From Hyphomicrobium sp. (GTDB lineage Bacteria > Pseudomonadota > Alphaproteobacteria > Rhizobiales > Hyphomicrobiaceae): a stretch of DNA of 64,000 nt. Under the pieces are notes generated by a model. That model was given only the letters and a program-made list of their open reading frames with translations, was not told where the DNA came from and did no database searches. Of this stretch, positions 25,346 through 34,256 are shown one piece after another. Both the position numbers and the translations under genes were made by a program. The DNA lies in assembly GCA_022843145.1 (NCBI GenBank), contig JALHOF010000007.1, forward strand, positions 124,001 through 188,000, written 5' to 3'. The number at the start of each line of letters is the position of its first letter. The stretch's first letter is position 1.

Positions 25346-27211
25346 CTACTCCGCCGCATCCTTGGCCAAGAAGCCGCCCGATTGGCGCCCCCATAGCTCG
25401 GCGTAAATGCCGCCGCGGCGGATCAAATCGTCGTGCGTCCCCTGCTCGACGATGCGACCCTGCTCCATGATCACGAGGCGATCCATCGCCGCGATGGTCG
25501 ACAGGCGATGCGCGATCGCGATCACCGTTTTGCCGGTCATCAGAGCGTCGAGGCTCGATTGGATCGCCGCCTCGACCTCGCTGTCGAGCGCGCTGGTGGC
25601 TTCGTCGAGGACGAGGATTGGGGCATCCTTCAAAAGCACGCGCGCGATGGCGATGCGCTGACGCTGGCCGCCGGACAGCTTGACACCGCGCTCGCCGACG
25701 TGACCGGCGTAGCCCTTACGGCCCTTCATGTCCTCGAGGCCGAGAATAAAGTCGTGCGCCTGCGCCCGCTTGGCGGCGGCGATCACCGCGTCTTCGGTGG
25801 CGCCCGGGCGACCGTAGAGAATATTGTCCTGCACGGAGCGGTGGAGCAGCGACGTATCCTGCGTCACAACACCGATCTGAGCGCGCAGGCTATCCTGCTT
25901 CACACTCGCAATGTCCTGCCCGTCGATGAGGATCTGGCCGTGCTCGAGGTCGTAGAAGCGCAACAGCAGATTGACCAGCGTCGACTTGCCCGCGCCAGAC
26001 CGCCCGACTAGGCCGATCTTCTCTCCGGGCCGAATGTCGAGTGTCAGGCCGTCGATCACACCAGCCGGCTTTTCGTCCGCCTTCTTGCGCGTCTTGCCAT
26101 AGTCGAACCGCACGTTCTCGAAGCGGATCTCGCCGCGGGGCACGACGAGCGGTTTGGCGTCCGACCGGTCCAAAACCGCATAGGGACGTGCGATCGTCTC
26201 CATGCCCTCGTGCACGACACCAATGTTCTCGAAGATACCGGCGATGGTCCACATCACCCAGCCCGACATCGTGACGATCCGCATGACGAGGCCGATTACC
26301 ACGGCGATGTCGCCGGTCGACACCTGCCCACCACTCCACAGCCAGATTGCCAGCGCGCTCGCAGAGACGATGAGGATGCCGTTCAGCGTGTAAAGCGCCA
26401 ACTCCATGCCGGTGATGAGCCGCAGCGACGCCTGCCAAGTCTGCATCTGTTCCTGGAACGCGGCGCGCGCGTAGGTTTCTTCGCGCTCGGCGTGCGCGAA
26501 CAGCTTGACGGTCAGCGCATTCGTGTAGCTGTCGACGATCCGCCCGGTCAGCATCGAGCGCGCTTCAGAGGCCGCAGTAGACCGCGACTTGATGCGTGGC
26601 ACGAACCAGCTGAGAGCGATCACGTAAGCCGCGAGCCATAACGCGAGCGGCACCATCAGCCGCCAGTCGGCTGCGCCGAACAGCACCAGAGCGCCGACGA
26701 ACTGGACCGCGGCGTACCAAAGCGCATCGATCAGTTGGACGATGCTTTCGCGGAGCGCCGGCCCGGTTTGGATGATCTTGTTGGCGATGCGGCCGGCGAA
26801 GTCGTTCTGGAAGAACGCGAGCGACTGCCGCAGGACGTAGCGGTGCGTCTGCCACCGGATGCGGTTGGTGAACGTGGTGGCGATCACCTGGTTCTTCACG
26901 AGGTCGTGCGCGACCGAAATGACCGGCCGCAACACCAACGCCACAAACCCCATCAACGTCAGGATGCGCCAATGCTCGGCGAAGAAATTTGCGGGCGCTG
27001 CCGACGATTTCATCATATCGACGAGACTGCCGATGAAGGCGAACAACGCGACCTCGATGGCCGAGCCGAGGAAGCCGGCCACCAGCAGCGCAAGGAAGGC
27101 CGGCCAGACCGGCTTGACGAAGTGCCAGTAGAACGCCGCAAGGTCACCCGGCGGCGGACCAGTCCGGTCAGCCTCGAAGGCATCGATACGGGTTTCGAAC
27201 CAGCGGAACAT
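25346..27211 (-). CDS. ABC exporter, fused membrane and ATPase domains
   Basis: A 621-residue half-transporter. The membrane domain (residues 30-340) has six predicted helices and the ATPase domain follows. Walker A is GLVGRSGAGKST, the signature LSGGQRQR and the Walker B ILVLDEATSALD are intact, with an H-loop AHRLST. It resembles exporters of lipids, drugs or peptides that act as homodimers; the substrate is unknown. Divergent from hemF, with about 200 bases between. Confidence 0.9.
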   Translation of the reverse strand: MFRWFETRIDAFEADRTGPPPGDLAAFYWHFVKPVWPAFLALLVAGFLGSAIEVALFAFIGSLVDMMKSSAAPANFFAEHWRILTLMGFVALVLRPVISVAHDLVKNQVIATTFTNRIRWQTHRYVLRQSLAFFQNDFAGRIANKIIQTGPALRESIVQLIDALWYAAVQFVGALVLFGAADWRLMVPLALWLAAYVIALSWFVPRIKSRSTAASEARSMLTGRIVDSYTNALTVKLFAHAEREETYARAAFQEQMQTWQASLRLITGMELALYTLNGILIVSASALAIWLWSGGQVSTGDIAVVIGLVMRIVTMSGWVMWTIAGIFENIGVVHEGMETIARPYAVLDRSDAKPLVVPRGEIRFENVRFDYGKTRKKADEKPAGVIDGLTLDIRPGEKIGLVGRSGAGKSTLVNLLLRFYDLEHGQILIDGQDIASVKQDSLRAQIGVVTQDTSLLHRSVQDNILYGRPGATEDAVIAAAKRAQAHDFILGLEDMKGRKGYAGHVGERGVKLSGGQRQRIAIARVLLKDAPILVLDEATSALDSEVEAAIQSSLDALMTGKTVIAIAHRLSTIAAMDRLVIMEQGRIVEQGTHDDLIRRGGIYAELWGRQSGGFLAKDAAE

Positions 27212-27417
27212 ATGATGTGGTCTCAGTGAATTGTGACAATCGGCAATCGGAACGACAGGTCAGCCCGATCTCGCAGACCCGGGCCACCGTCCCGCTGTTA
27301 AACGTTGCAAGGCGCCGAAAGGATGACGCGATGCCTGCCAAGGCGTCAAACCGCTTCTGCCAATCGCATGTTTGCTTTATGTGATCAGCCCGAGACACAC
27401 GACGATACAGGTTGGAC

Positions 27418-28359
27418 ATGCGCCCAGGCTCGACGGATACCACAGCCGAACACCTCGACACCTGGAAGGACGCGGCGCGCGCGTGGTTCCAGGACCTTCG
27501 TGACGACATCTGCAACGCCTTCGAGCAGATCGAGGAAGATCTGCCGCAAGGTGCGCCGCTGGCCTATGAGGAACCGGGCCGCTTCGTGCGGACGCCGTGG
27601 AGCCGCACGGACCATGCCGGAGCAGGGCAAGCAAGCGCCGGCGATGGTGGCGGCGGCGTGATGAGCCTGATGAAGGGCCGCGTCTTTGAAAAAGTCGGCG
27701 TCCACACTTCCACGGTGCACGGTGAATTCGCACCGGAGTTTCGCGCGCAGATCCCCGGAGCGTCGGAAGATCCGCGGTTCTGGGCATCCGGAATCTCGTT
27801 GATCGCGCATCTACAGAACCCGAACGTTCCGGCTGTGCACATGAACACCCGGATGGTGGTCACGTCAAAATGGTGGTTCGGCGGCGGCGCCGATCTGACC
27901 CCCGTGCTCATGCGACGGAGAAACCAGGACGATCCCGACACGACGGCGTTTCACGCAGCGATGCAATCAGCATGCACGCCACACGCCATCGCAGACTATC
28001 CGCGGTTCAAGGCTTGGTGCGACGAGTATTTTTATCTTCCTCACCGCAAGGAAATGCGTGGCGTAGGCGGCATTTTCTATGACTACATCACGCCCGCACC
28101 GGAAGCTGGCGGATGGGACGCGGCGTTCGCCTTGACGAAAGACGTCGGCCGCGCCTTCCTCGATGTCTATCCGCGGATCGTGCGCTCGAATTTCGCCACG
28201 CCCTGGAGCGATGCCGACCGCGAGGAACAACTCGTTCGGCGCGGCCGGTATGTCGAGTTCAACCTGCTCTACGATCGCGGAACCATCTTCGGCCTCAAAA
28301 CCGGCGGCAATATCGACAGTATCCTGTCGTCGATGCCGCCGATCGTGAAGTGGCCTTGA
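27418..28359 (+). CDS. hemF: Oxygen-dependent coproporphyrinogen-III oxidase
   Basis: HemF of 313 residues converts coproporphyrinogen III to protoporphyrinogen IX using oxygen. The sequence shows [18 protein letters not shown], then [29 protein letters not shown] with active-site histidines, [14 protein letters not shown] and the terminal [21 protein letters not shown]. The ATG at 27418 is preferred over a TTG two codons upstream. Convergent with the next gene, only 9 bases away. It implies aerobic heme synthesis. Confidence 0.96.
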   Translation: MRPGSTDTTAEHLDTWKDAARAWFQDLRDDICNAFEQIEEDLPQGAPLAYEEPGRFVRTPWSRTDHAGAGQASAGDGGGGVMSLMKGRVFEKVGVHTSTVHGEFAPEFRAQIPGASEDPRFWASGISLIAHLQNPNVPAVHMNTRMVVTSKWWFGGGADLTPVLMRRRNQDDPDTTAFHAAMQSACTPHAIADYPRFKAWCDEYFYLPHRKEMRGVGGIFYDYITPAPEAGGWDAAFALTKDVGRAFLDVYPRIVRSNFATPWSDADREEQLVRRGRYVEFNLLYDRGTIFGLKTGGNIDSILSSMPPIVKWP

Positions 28360-28368
28360 GCCTCGATA

Positions 28369-28644
28369 TCAATCGTCGATGTCCTTCTTGAGGACCGCGA
28401 ACGACTGCTTGTCGAGCTCGACGTCGTACTTCTTGCCGTCGGTATGCCGGGCGTCATCGATCTCCCAACGCCCGTCATCGAGTTCGATCTTACCCCACGT
28501 TTTGAAGCCACCATCAGCCAGAACACGCTCGATGCCGGTGCGCTCCTCGTTGGTCGGAGCACGCTCACCAGCAAAGGCCGGGGCAGCGAGAGTTGTTGCG
28601 GCCAGAGCTGCGGCAATGGCCATGTGGGTACGGATCGACGTCAT
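28369..28644 (-). CDS. PepSY-like exported small protein
   Basis: A 91-residue protein with a signal peptide (residues 1-25, ending PAFAG). The mature part has the PepSY pattern: a helix (EERTGIERVLADGGF) followed by beta strands with WEIDDARHTDGKKYDVELD. PepSY domains are thought to inhibit proteases or bind sensors in the envelope. AGGAG sits about 9 bases before the ATG. It ends 9 bases from hemF in convergent orientation. Confidence 0.72.
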   Translation of the reverse strand: MTSIRTHMAIAAALAATTLAAPAFAGERAPTNEERTGIERVLADGGFKTWGKIELDDGRWEIDDARHTDGKKYDVELDKQSFAVLKKDIDD

Positions 28645-28756
28645 CGTGGTCTTCTCCTATCGGAAAGGATTGTGAATATTCCTGAGATAGGTCGTCGAAT
28701 GGACGGATCAAATACCTGCGCGCTCACAAAGATTTTAAGAGCGCCGGTGGAACTTT

Positions 28757-29050
28757 TCAGCGTGCCGAAGCAGACCGCCGCGCGACCTCGTCCTTCGAGA
28801 CTTCGCCGGCGCCGACCAGGGCGTTCACGCAGCCTTTGGACAGCTTCAGGCCGTTGGTCCGCATGCACTGGCGAACGCCCGCGCTCTCTGGCGCGTGCTC
28901 ACTGCAATGCGCATAGTAATCGCTGGCGCAAGCCAGTTTGACACGGAGGCTCAAGGCACTCGCGTCGTTTGCGGTGACACCGAACCCACCAAGCGCGGCG
29001 AACGCGGCGAGGGCGGCACGGATCGAAAGGGTCGTAGCGATCGGGGTCAT
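28757..29050 (-). CDS. Exported cysteine-rich repeat protein
   Basis: A 97-residue protein with a signal sequence (residues 1-32). The mature part has four cysteines in a pattern like the cysteine-rich repeat of PF00839: CASDYYAHC then RQCMRTNGLKLSKGC. The likely role is a disulfide-stabilised periplasmic protein of unknown function. A perfect AGGAG lies seven bases before the ATG. It is isolated on the minus strand, about 110 bases from the PepSY gene. Confidence 0.68.
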   Translation of the reverse strand: MTPIATTLSIRAALAAFAALGGFGVTANDASALSLRVKLACASDYYAHCSEHAPESAGVRQCMRTNGLKLSKGCVNALVGAGEVSKDEVARRSASAR

Positions 29051-29155
29051 GGCAGGCTCCTCTGGGTGGAACGTGGGGCACGGTCGGCTGGTGTGAAGGC
29101 ATCATCACTCAACCGCCTGCCCCACGCTGTTCCCAGGGGAACGCGCCAAGAGCCA

Positions 29156-30217
29156 TCACGCCGTCCCGCGCGCCGCGCCGATTGGCATTTCGAAGCTCAT
29201 GATCTTCGACATGAAGGCGATCTCACTCGAGACGGGCGAAAGCCCCACGCCTTTGAAGAGAGCGCTCAAATCGTCGATCGCATAATGCCGGTAATATGGC
29301 TCGTGGAACCGTACAGGGAAAGCTTCGATCATCCCGTCCCAGCCAGGCTTGTCCCCCATTTGAACGCTGTCCACAAAAACCAGCCGCCCACCGGGTTTCA
29401 GTACGCGCGCCATCTCGCCTGCCACGATGCGCCGGACGTCGGGCGGCAGTTCGTGAAAAAGGAAAACGGACGTCACGAGATCCTGACTGGAATCGGGAAG
29501 CGGGATCGCCTCGGCATTGGCGGCGAGCCAAGTGACCGGCCTCAGCCGGCCAAGGTGCCGATCGGCTTCCGCGAGATAGGCCGTGGACAAATCAAGGCCG
29601 GTTAGTCGCATCGCCGGGTAAGCGAGCCGCACCTGACGTAGCAGCCGTCCTGTTCCGCACGCCACATCGAGCAGGGACATCCGGCGCTGATCGCGCGTTC
29701 GCATGAATTCCGAAATTGGCCAAAGGGCGGCCCGACGCATCGCCCCGGCGGAACCGTGAAACAATGTCTCGACCTGCACGTCGTAAAGCCGCGCGGAATC
29801 AGACGACAAGTAGCCGCCTGTCTGGAAATGAAAGTCCTGCGTGAAATACGATGGCAAGCCGGTCGGATCGGCCAGCACCTCGGCCGTCCGCGTTTCCTCG
29901 CTTTCACGTCTGCCTATACTGCCCGGCAAGTCGGCAAGCATCGCCCTGATGCGGCCCAGATGATCACCGATACCACCCGGTCCAGCGTCGTCCGGCGGTA
30001 CGATGCCGTCGCGAACGAGTGCGGCATCCGTCAGCAGCAGCCGTCTGAGATCAGCGAGCAGCTCTTCGCGCGACGGCATCGGCCGCACCGGCTTGTAGCG
30101 GGGCGTCGCACCGAGGCGTGCGCTCTCGCGGTCCATCAGCCAATGAACGCCAGAGTACCAACCGAAACGCAGAGCGTTCCCAACGAGCTGCGCGCTCATG
30201 CCGACATAGTCCGCCAT
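29156..30217 (-). CDS. Class I SAM-dependent methyltransferase
   Basis: A 353-residue methyltransferase. The Rossmann SAM-binding motif is LLDVACGTGRLLRQV, followed by LTGLDLSTAYLAEA and LAANAEAIPLPD, and the MARVLKPGGRLVFVDS segment typical of UbiE/Coq5-like enzymes. The N-terminal 150 residues precede the fold and are unrecognised. The ATG at 30217 was chosen over a TTG seven codons upstream. The substrate is unknown. It is divergent from the sirtuin gene. Confidence 0.82.
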   Translation of the reverse strand: MADYVGMSAQLVGNALRFGWYSGVHWLMDRESARLGATPRYKPVRPMPSREELLADLRRLLLTDAALVRDGIVPPDDAGPGGIGDHLGRIRAMLADLPGSIGRRESEETRTAEVLADPTGLPSYFTQDFHFQTGGYLSSDSARLYDVQVETLFHGSAGAMRRAALWPISEFMRTRDQRRMSLLDVACGTGRLLRQVRLAYPAMRLTGLDLSTAYLAEADRHLGRLRPVTWLAANAEAIPLPDSSQDLVTSVFLFHELPPDVRRIVAGEMARVLKPGGRLVFVDSVQMGDKPGWDGMIEAFPVRFHEPYYRHYAIDDLSALFKGVGLSPVSSEIAFMSKIMSFEMPIGAARGTA

Positions 30218-30308
30218 CGCGTCAGTCCAACCTCGCAACTATTGCGTAAAACTGCTCCGGACGGTATCGCTCGGCGCCGCTTCCGACAAGATCACCTGCG
30301 AGGATACC

Positions 30309-31016
30309 ATTTCGGCACACCGCAACATCGTCATCCTGACCGGAGCGGGACTTTCAGCCGAATCCGGGTTGGCGACATTTCGCGACAAAGGCGGCATCTG
30401 GGCAAAATACGATTATCGCGAGGTGGCGACGCCCGAAGGGTTCGCCAAGAACCCCGACCTCGTCCATGAATTCTACAATATGAGACGCCGCGCCCACGCC
30501 GAGGTGAAGCCAAACGCCGCGCACTTCGCACTCGCTCGGCTCGAGGCCCTGCATGCGGGCCGCGTGACGATCGTGACGCAGAACGTCGACACCTTGCACG
30601 AGGCGGCGGGAGCGCGAAACCTGATCCACATGCACGGCGAAATCGTGAAGGCCTTCTGCCAGCACTGCAAAGCGCGGCGCGTCTGGCTCAGCGAGCTCGC
30701 GAGAACGACGGCATGTCCGCAGTGTGGCCGAAGTGGCGGCATGAGACCCGACATCGTTTGGTTCGGGGAGATGCCGTATCATATGGAGCGGATCACGCAG
30801 GCGCTGGCCACGGCCGACCTCTTCATGTCCATCGGCACCAGCGGCAATGTCTATCCAGCCGCGGGTTTCGTGCGCGAAGCGAAATCTCGTGGCGCGCGCA
30901 CGGTCGAACTCAATTTGGAGCCGTCGGCTGGGGCAAGCCTGTTCGACGAAACTGTGCACGGCCGCGCAACGGAGATCGTACCCGCCTATGTCGCTGAGCT
31001 CTTGGGACACGCATAG
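30309..31016 (+). CDS. NAD-dependent protein deacylase (sirtuin), probable ATT start
   Basis: Class III/U-like sirtuin that removes acyl groups from lysines using NAD. The NAD-binding motif GAGLSAESGLATFRD, the TQNVD and HMHGE catalytic histidine, and the zinc cysteines CQHC and CPQC are all present. The GAGLSAESG motif lies before the first in-frame ATG, GTG or TTG (TTG 30369), so that start would delete it. Upstream in the open frame, an ATT at 30309 has AGGA five bases before it and would give 235 residues, the family length. A sequencing error at this codon is an alternative. The function is confident, the start is not. Confidence 0.85.
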   Translation: MSAHRNIVILTGAGLSAESGLATFRDKGGIWAKYDYREVATPEGFAKNPDLVHEFYNMRRRAHAEVKPNAAHFALARLEALHAGRVTIVTQNVDTLHEAAGARNLIHMHGEIVKAFCQHCKARRVWLSELARTTACPQCGRSGGMRPDIVWFGEMPYHMERITQALATADLFMSIGTSGNVYPAAGFVREAKSRGARTVELNLEPSAGASLFDETVHGRATEIVPAYVAELLGHA

Positions 31017-31039
31017 TTGAATACGAAGGTCAGATCCGG

Positions 31040-32302
31040 TCAGCGCCGAAACACGGCGACGGCCTCGATATGCGGGGTCCAGACGAACTGATCGACGGGT
31101 GTCACGCGGTCAAGGCGATATCCGCCATCGACCAGGATCCGGGCATCGCGCGCCAGCGTCGCGGGATTGCACGAGACTGCAACCACGATCGGCACCTTCG
31201 ACCGCGCCAATGCCGCCGCCTGCTCGGACGCTCCCGCGCGCGGTGGGTCGAGTACCACGGCGTCGAAGTTCGCAAGCTCGGTGCGCGACATCGGCTCGCG
31301 TCCGAGATCGCGCACGCGTGCTTCGATCTTGCGCAAGCCTTGAGCATGCTTTGCCGCATGACCCAAAGCTGCGATCGCTTTGGCATCGCCGTCGAGCGCC
31401 AAAACCTCAGCGCGCCGCGCCAATGGATACGTAAAGGTTCCAATACCGCAGAAGAGATCCGCAACGCGTTTGGCCTTGCCGACGCCAGCCAATACGAGTT
31501 CGCGCAACGTGTCCTCAGCTTCGGGAACAGCTTGCAGAAATACACTCGGCGGCGGCTCGGTCGGAACTCCGCCGACGGTCAGAACAGGGCGTCCGCGCAT
31601 GAACACGGCATCGCCGTCAACGGAAAGCCGGACGAGGCGGGCATTGTCGGCTATGGTTGCCAATGCTGCAGACAATTCGGCCGGTAGAACGCCACAGGCC
31701 GCGTCGATGGCCACGTCGAGACCAGCGTCTAGACGCGTCACGGTGATGCGGGCCGTACGTTGTTCTTTCCGGCGCGATTTGGATTTGCCTTCAACCTTAG
31801 GCTCGTGCGCCAGCAATAACCGCGACAAGCCCCTCAGCGGCTCAAAGGCTGAGACGATCGTCGGGTCGAGGACATGGCACTCCAGGAGATCGACCAGCCG
31901 ATGCTCACCTTCGGCACGAAAGCCAAGCAGGACGCCACGCCCGTCGATGACCGCGCCAAATACCGCGCGCCGACGCGATCGGACCGACACGCGAACCAAC
32001 GACGCGATTTCGACGTCGAGCCCGCGATGACGGAATGCCTCGGCGACGATGTCCTCTTTCCAAGCCGTATAGAGCTGGTCGGACATGTGCTGTGCGGCAC
32101 AACCGCCGCAGATTCCAAAATGCCGGCACGGCGGGGCAACGCGATCTGGCGACGACGAGCGTTGCTCGGCGTGATCGCCGGCAATCTCCCAGGTTTCACC
32201 GGGCAATGCGCCAGGGACGAATACGGGGCCGCCTGCGCCATTCGCAACGCCATCGGCCTGCGCGCCGAGCCGTGAAATCTCCACGACCACGCAATCCATC
32301 AT
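31040..32302 (-). CDS. RumA/TrmA-like RNA m5U methyltransferase
   Basis: A 420-residue SAM-dependent RNA methyltransferase. A 4Fe-4S cluster motif lies in CRHFGICGGC, the SAM motif is DLFCGIGTFTYPLA, DPPRAG is motif IV, and VSCNPATLARD carries the catalytic cysteine. It is predicted to make 5-methyluridine in rRNA or tRNA. The start is one of two adjacent ATGs (32302 or 32299) after GAAAGG. It lies 7 bases downstream of tlyA on the same strand, consistent with a two-gene unit of RNA methyltransferases. Confidence 0.9.
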   Translation of the reverse strand: MMDCVVVEISRLGAQADGVANGAGGPVFVPGALPGETWEIAGDHAEQRSSSPDRVAPPCRHFGICGGCAAQHMSDQLYTAWKEDIVAEAFRHRGLDVEIASLVRVSVRSRRRAVFGAVIDGRGVLLGFRAEGEHRLVDLLECHVLDPTIVSAFEPLRGLSRLLLAHEPKVEGKSKSRRKEQRTARITVTRLDAGLDVAIDAACGVLPAELSAALATIADNARLVRLSVDGDAVFMRGRPVLTVGGVPTEPPPSVFLQAVPEAEDTLRELVLAGVGKAKRVADLFCGIGTFTYPLARRAEVLALDGDAKAIAALGHAAKHAQGLRKIEARVRDLGREPMSRTELANFDAVVLDPPRAGASEQAAALARSKVPIVVAVSCNPATLARDARILVDGGYRLDRVTPVDQFVWTPHIEAVAVFRR

Positions 32303-32309
32303 CGGCCTT

Positions 32310-33044
32310 TCAATCACGCTGCCGCGCTCCAATCAAATACTCGACATTGCCGGAACCGCCGGTGATCGGTGAGACAATCCGACCTGTCACCGTCCAGCCG
32401 CTGGCCTCGAGCCAGGAACAGACTTCGTCCACGGCCTTGTCGCGCAACGCAACGTCCCGGACGACCCCGCCCTTGCCTACGCCCTCGCGTCCGACTTCGA
32501 ACTGCGGTTTTACGAGCGCGACCAGCCAGGCGCCCGGCCCTGCAAGTGGCAAAACGGGTGCTAGCGCGATCCGAAGCGATACGAAGCTTACATCCGCGAC
32601 GATTGCATCGACAGGTCCGGCTGTCATCGCATTATCGAGGCGACGGCAGTCTGTGCCTTCGAGCGAAACGACACGCGGGTCGGCCGCCAGCACCGCATCG
32701 AGCTGCCCTTGGCCAACGTCGACGGCGAACACGGTCGCAGCACCGCGCTCGATCAAAACCTGGGTGAACCCCCCCGTCGAGGCCCCGATATCGAGCATCC
32801 TGAGGCCCTTGGGATCGAATCCGAAGGCGTCGAGAGCGGCTCTGAGTTTCAATCCGCCGCGCGAGACCATCCCCGCCTCGGCTTCCGACACGACCAGCGC
32901 CGCGCCGTCCTCGACGTCCTCGGCAGGTCGCGTCACTAGCTTTCCGTCGATCTGGACCAGACCGCGCTTGATCATATCCCGGGCGCGCGACCTCGAGCGG
33001 ACCAGACCACGTTCGACCAAAGCCTGATCCAGTCTCTTTCGCAT
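32310..33044 (-). CDS. tlyA: TlyA family rRNA 2'-O-methyltransferase
   Basis: A 244-residue protein with an N-terminal S4 RNA-binding domain (MRKRLDQALVERGLVRSRSRARDMI) and an RrmJ-like methyltransferase domain (MLDIGASTGGFTQVLI, VVSLEGTD, VDAIVADVSFVSL, VKPQFEVGREG). TlyA methylates 16S and 23S rRNA cytidines; some homologues were called hemolysins. The ATG at 33044 is preferred over a TTG at 33059. It usually follows dxs in this order, but here dxs is separated by DoxX and a divergent DUF4399 gene. Confidence 0.92.
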   Translation of the reverse strand: MRKRLDQALVERGLVRSRSRARDMIKRGLVQIDGKLVTRPAEDVEDGAALVVSEAEAGMVSRGGLKLRAALDAFGFDPKGLRMLDIGASTGGFTQVLIERGAATVFAVDVGQGQLDAVLAADPRVVSLEGTDCRRLDNAMTAGPVDAIVADVSFVSLRIALAPVLPLAGPGAWLVALVKPQFEVGREGVGKGGVVRDVALRDKAVDEVCSWLEASGWTVTGRIVSPITGGSGNVEYLIGARQRD

Positions 33045-33131
33045 ACCGTTCTCTCTCAAAGTGGACGCATATGCACGCTGGCCCGAGCCTCGAAGTGTTG
33101 ATGAGGCAGCGGCCGATCTTGCGGGCCAAAT

Positions 33132-33151
33132 AGCGAACGCAGGCGTTCGCT
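33132..33151. other. Perfect hairpin upstream of tlyA and DUF4399
   Basis: The sequence AGCGAACG-CAGG-CGTTCGCT forms an eight-base-pair stem with a four-base loop, in the 205-base gap between tlyA (minus) and the DUF4399 gene (plus). No T-run follows on either strand, so it is more likely an operator or transcript hairpin than an intrinsic terminator. Confidence 0.4.
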
Positions 33152-33249
33152 CAATTACTCGACGCGATTAGCACCAACCCGTTGAAAATGCATCGGCCAA
33201 GCGGCCGCAACCGCGCCACTCAAGGGCGCTCACAAGGGAGAAATCGTCC

Positions 33250-33666
33250 ATGATCAAACATTTGACGGCCATCACGTTCGCCGCCGCGCTGGCTGCGGGC
33301 GCGGCGTTTGCGCAGTCGCCGGCGCCGGCTGGTGCGAAGGTATTCTTCATCGAGCCAAAGGATGGTGCCGAAATCTCCGGACCGGTGTCGGTGAAAATGG
33401 GGATTGCCGGCATGGAAATCGCGCCCGCTGGCACGGAGAAGCCGAACTCCGGCCATCACCACATTCTGATCGACAAGGCGCTTGCCGACCCGAAGTCGCC
33501 GCTTCCCGCCGACGACAATCACAAGCACTTCGGTAAGGGTCAGACGGACGCCACGCTCGAACTCAAGCCAGGCAAGCACACACTTCAATTGGTGCTCGGC
33601 GATCATAACCACGCGCCGCACGTTCCGCCGGTTGTCAGCGACGTGATCACCATTACGGTCAAATAA
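33250..33666 (+). CDS. DUF4399 exported protein
   Basis: A 138-residue protein with a signal peptide (residues 1-21). It matches DUF4399: VFFIEPKDGAEISGPVSVKMGI, GHHHILIDK, HKHFGKGQT and LGDHNHAPHVPPVVSD. The many histidines suggest metal binding in the periplasm, but this is untested. GGGAG precedes the ATG by about nine bases. It is convergent with DoxX. Confidence 0.85.
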   Translation: MIKHLTAITFAAALAAGAAFAQSPAPAGAKVFFIEPKDGAEISGPVSVKMGIAGMEIAPAGTEKPNSGHHHILIDKALADPKSPLPADDNHKHFGKGQTDATLELKPGKHTLQLVLGDHNHAPHVPPVVSDVITITVK

Positions 33667-33732
33667 GACTGTAGCGTACGGCCGGATCGCCAACTTCGCA
33701 GTAGTTTTAGATCGGCCGGCCTGCTCGCGCTT

Positions 33733-34116
33733 CTAGCCCCGGCCCCAGCGGCCGGGGCCGTTCGCCGCAAGGAGCATCAAGCCACCTGCGATGCCGAGGT
33801 TCTTCATGAACATGAGATGCTGAATCTGATCGCCGGGCTTCCAATGGAACAGAATGGCGGCCACGATCGTAAAGCCAGCGAGCAAGAACGCCGCCGAGCG
33901 CGACAGAACGCCGAACAGGATTGCAAGGCCGCCGAGCAACTCCAGCGCGATCACGCCCCAGACCATCAGCTCAGGTGACGGGATCGGAATCAGTGCCGAT
34001 TTCATGTATCCCACGGTACCGGCGGGATTCATCAACTTGTTGTAGCCGCCGAGGATGAAGATCGCGGACAAGAGCACACGTCCGATCAGACTGAGTAACG
34101 GATTGAGGGCCGTCAT
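33733..34116 (-). CDS. DoxX family membrane protein
   Basis: DoxX-family integral membrane protein of 127 residues with four hydrophobic segments. The signature LLSAIFILGGYNKLMNP and ALELLGGLAILFGVLSR are seen, with the C-terminal GIAGGLMLLAANGPG. DoxX-like proteins are implicated in redox and thiol stress, but this member has no defined role. AGGAGGTGG gives a strong ribosome-binding site. A GC-rich eight-base-pair stem lies within its last codons. Confidence 0.88.
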   Translation of the reverse strand: MTALNPLLSLIGRVLLSAIFILGGYNKLMNPAGTVGYMKSALIPIPSPELMVWGVIALELLGGLAILFGVLSRSAAFLLAGFTIVAAILFHWKPGDQIQHLMFMKNLGIAGGLMLLAANGPGRWGRG

Positions 34117-34256
34117 GAACCACCTCCTGGGAATGTGCCTGTCAACGTGCGTGCGACATCTCGGGTTCCCATCCGCGGCCGGATGGGGATTTGGTCGGCA
34201 TAACGGTGCAAGGTGACGGGATCACGTCATCGGCTCTGAGCCGCGAACGCGCGGGA

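Noticed and set aside
27230-27240. Short palindrome ATTGTGACAAT between the ABC exporter and hemF as an FNR site
   Set aside because: It does not match TTGAT-N4-ATCAA and is only 11 bases; no regulator is implied.
33737-33757. GC-rich stem CCCCGGCC/GGCCGGGG at the DoxX end as a terminator
   Set aside because: It lies inside the last codons of DoxX (GPGRWGRG) and no T-run follows, so it is best explained by codon use.
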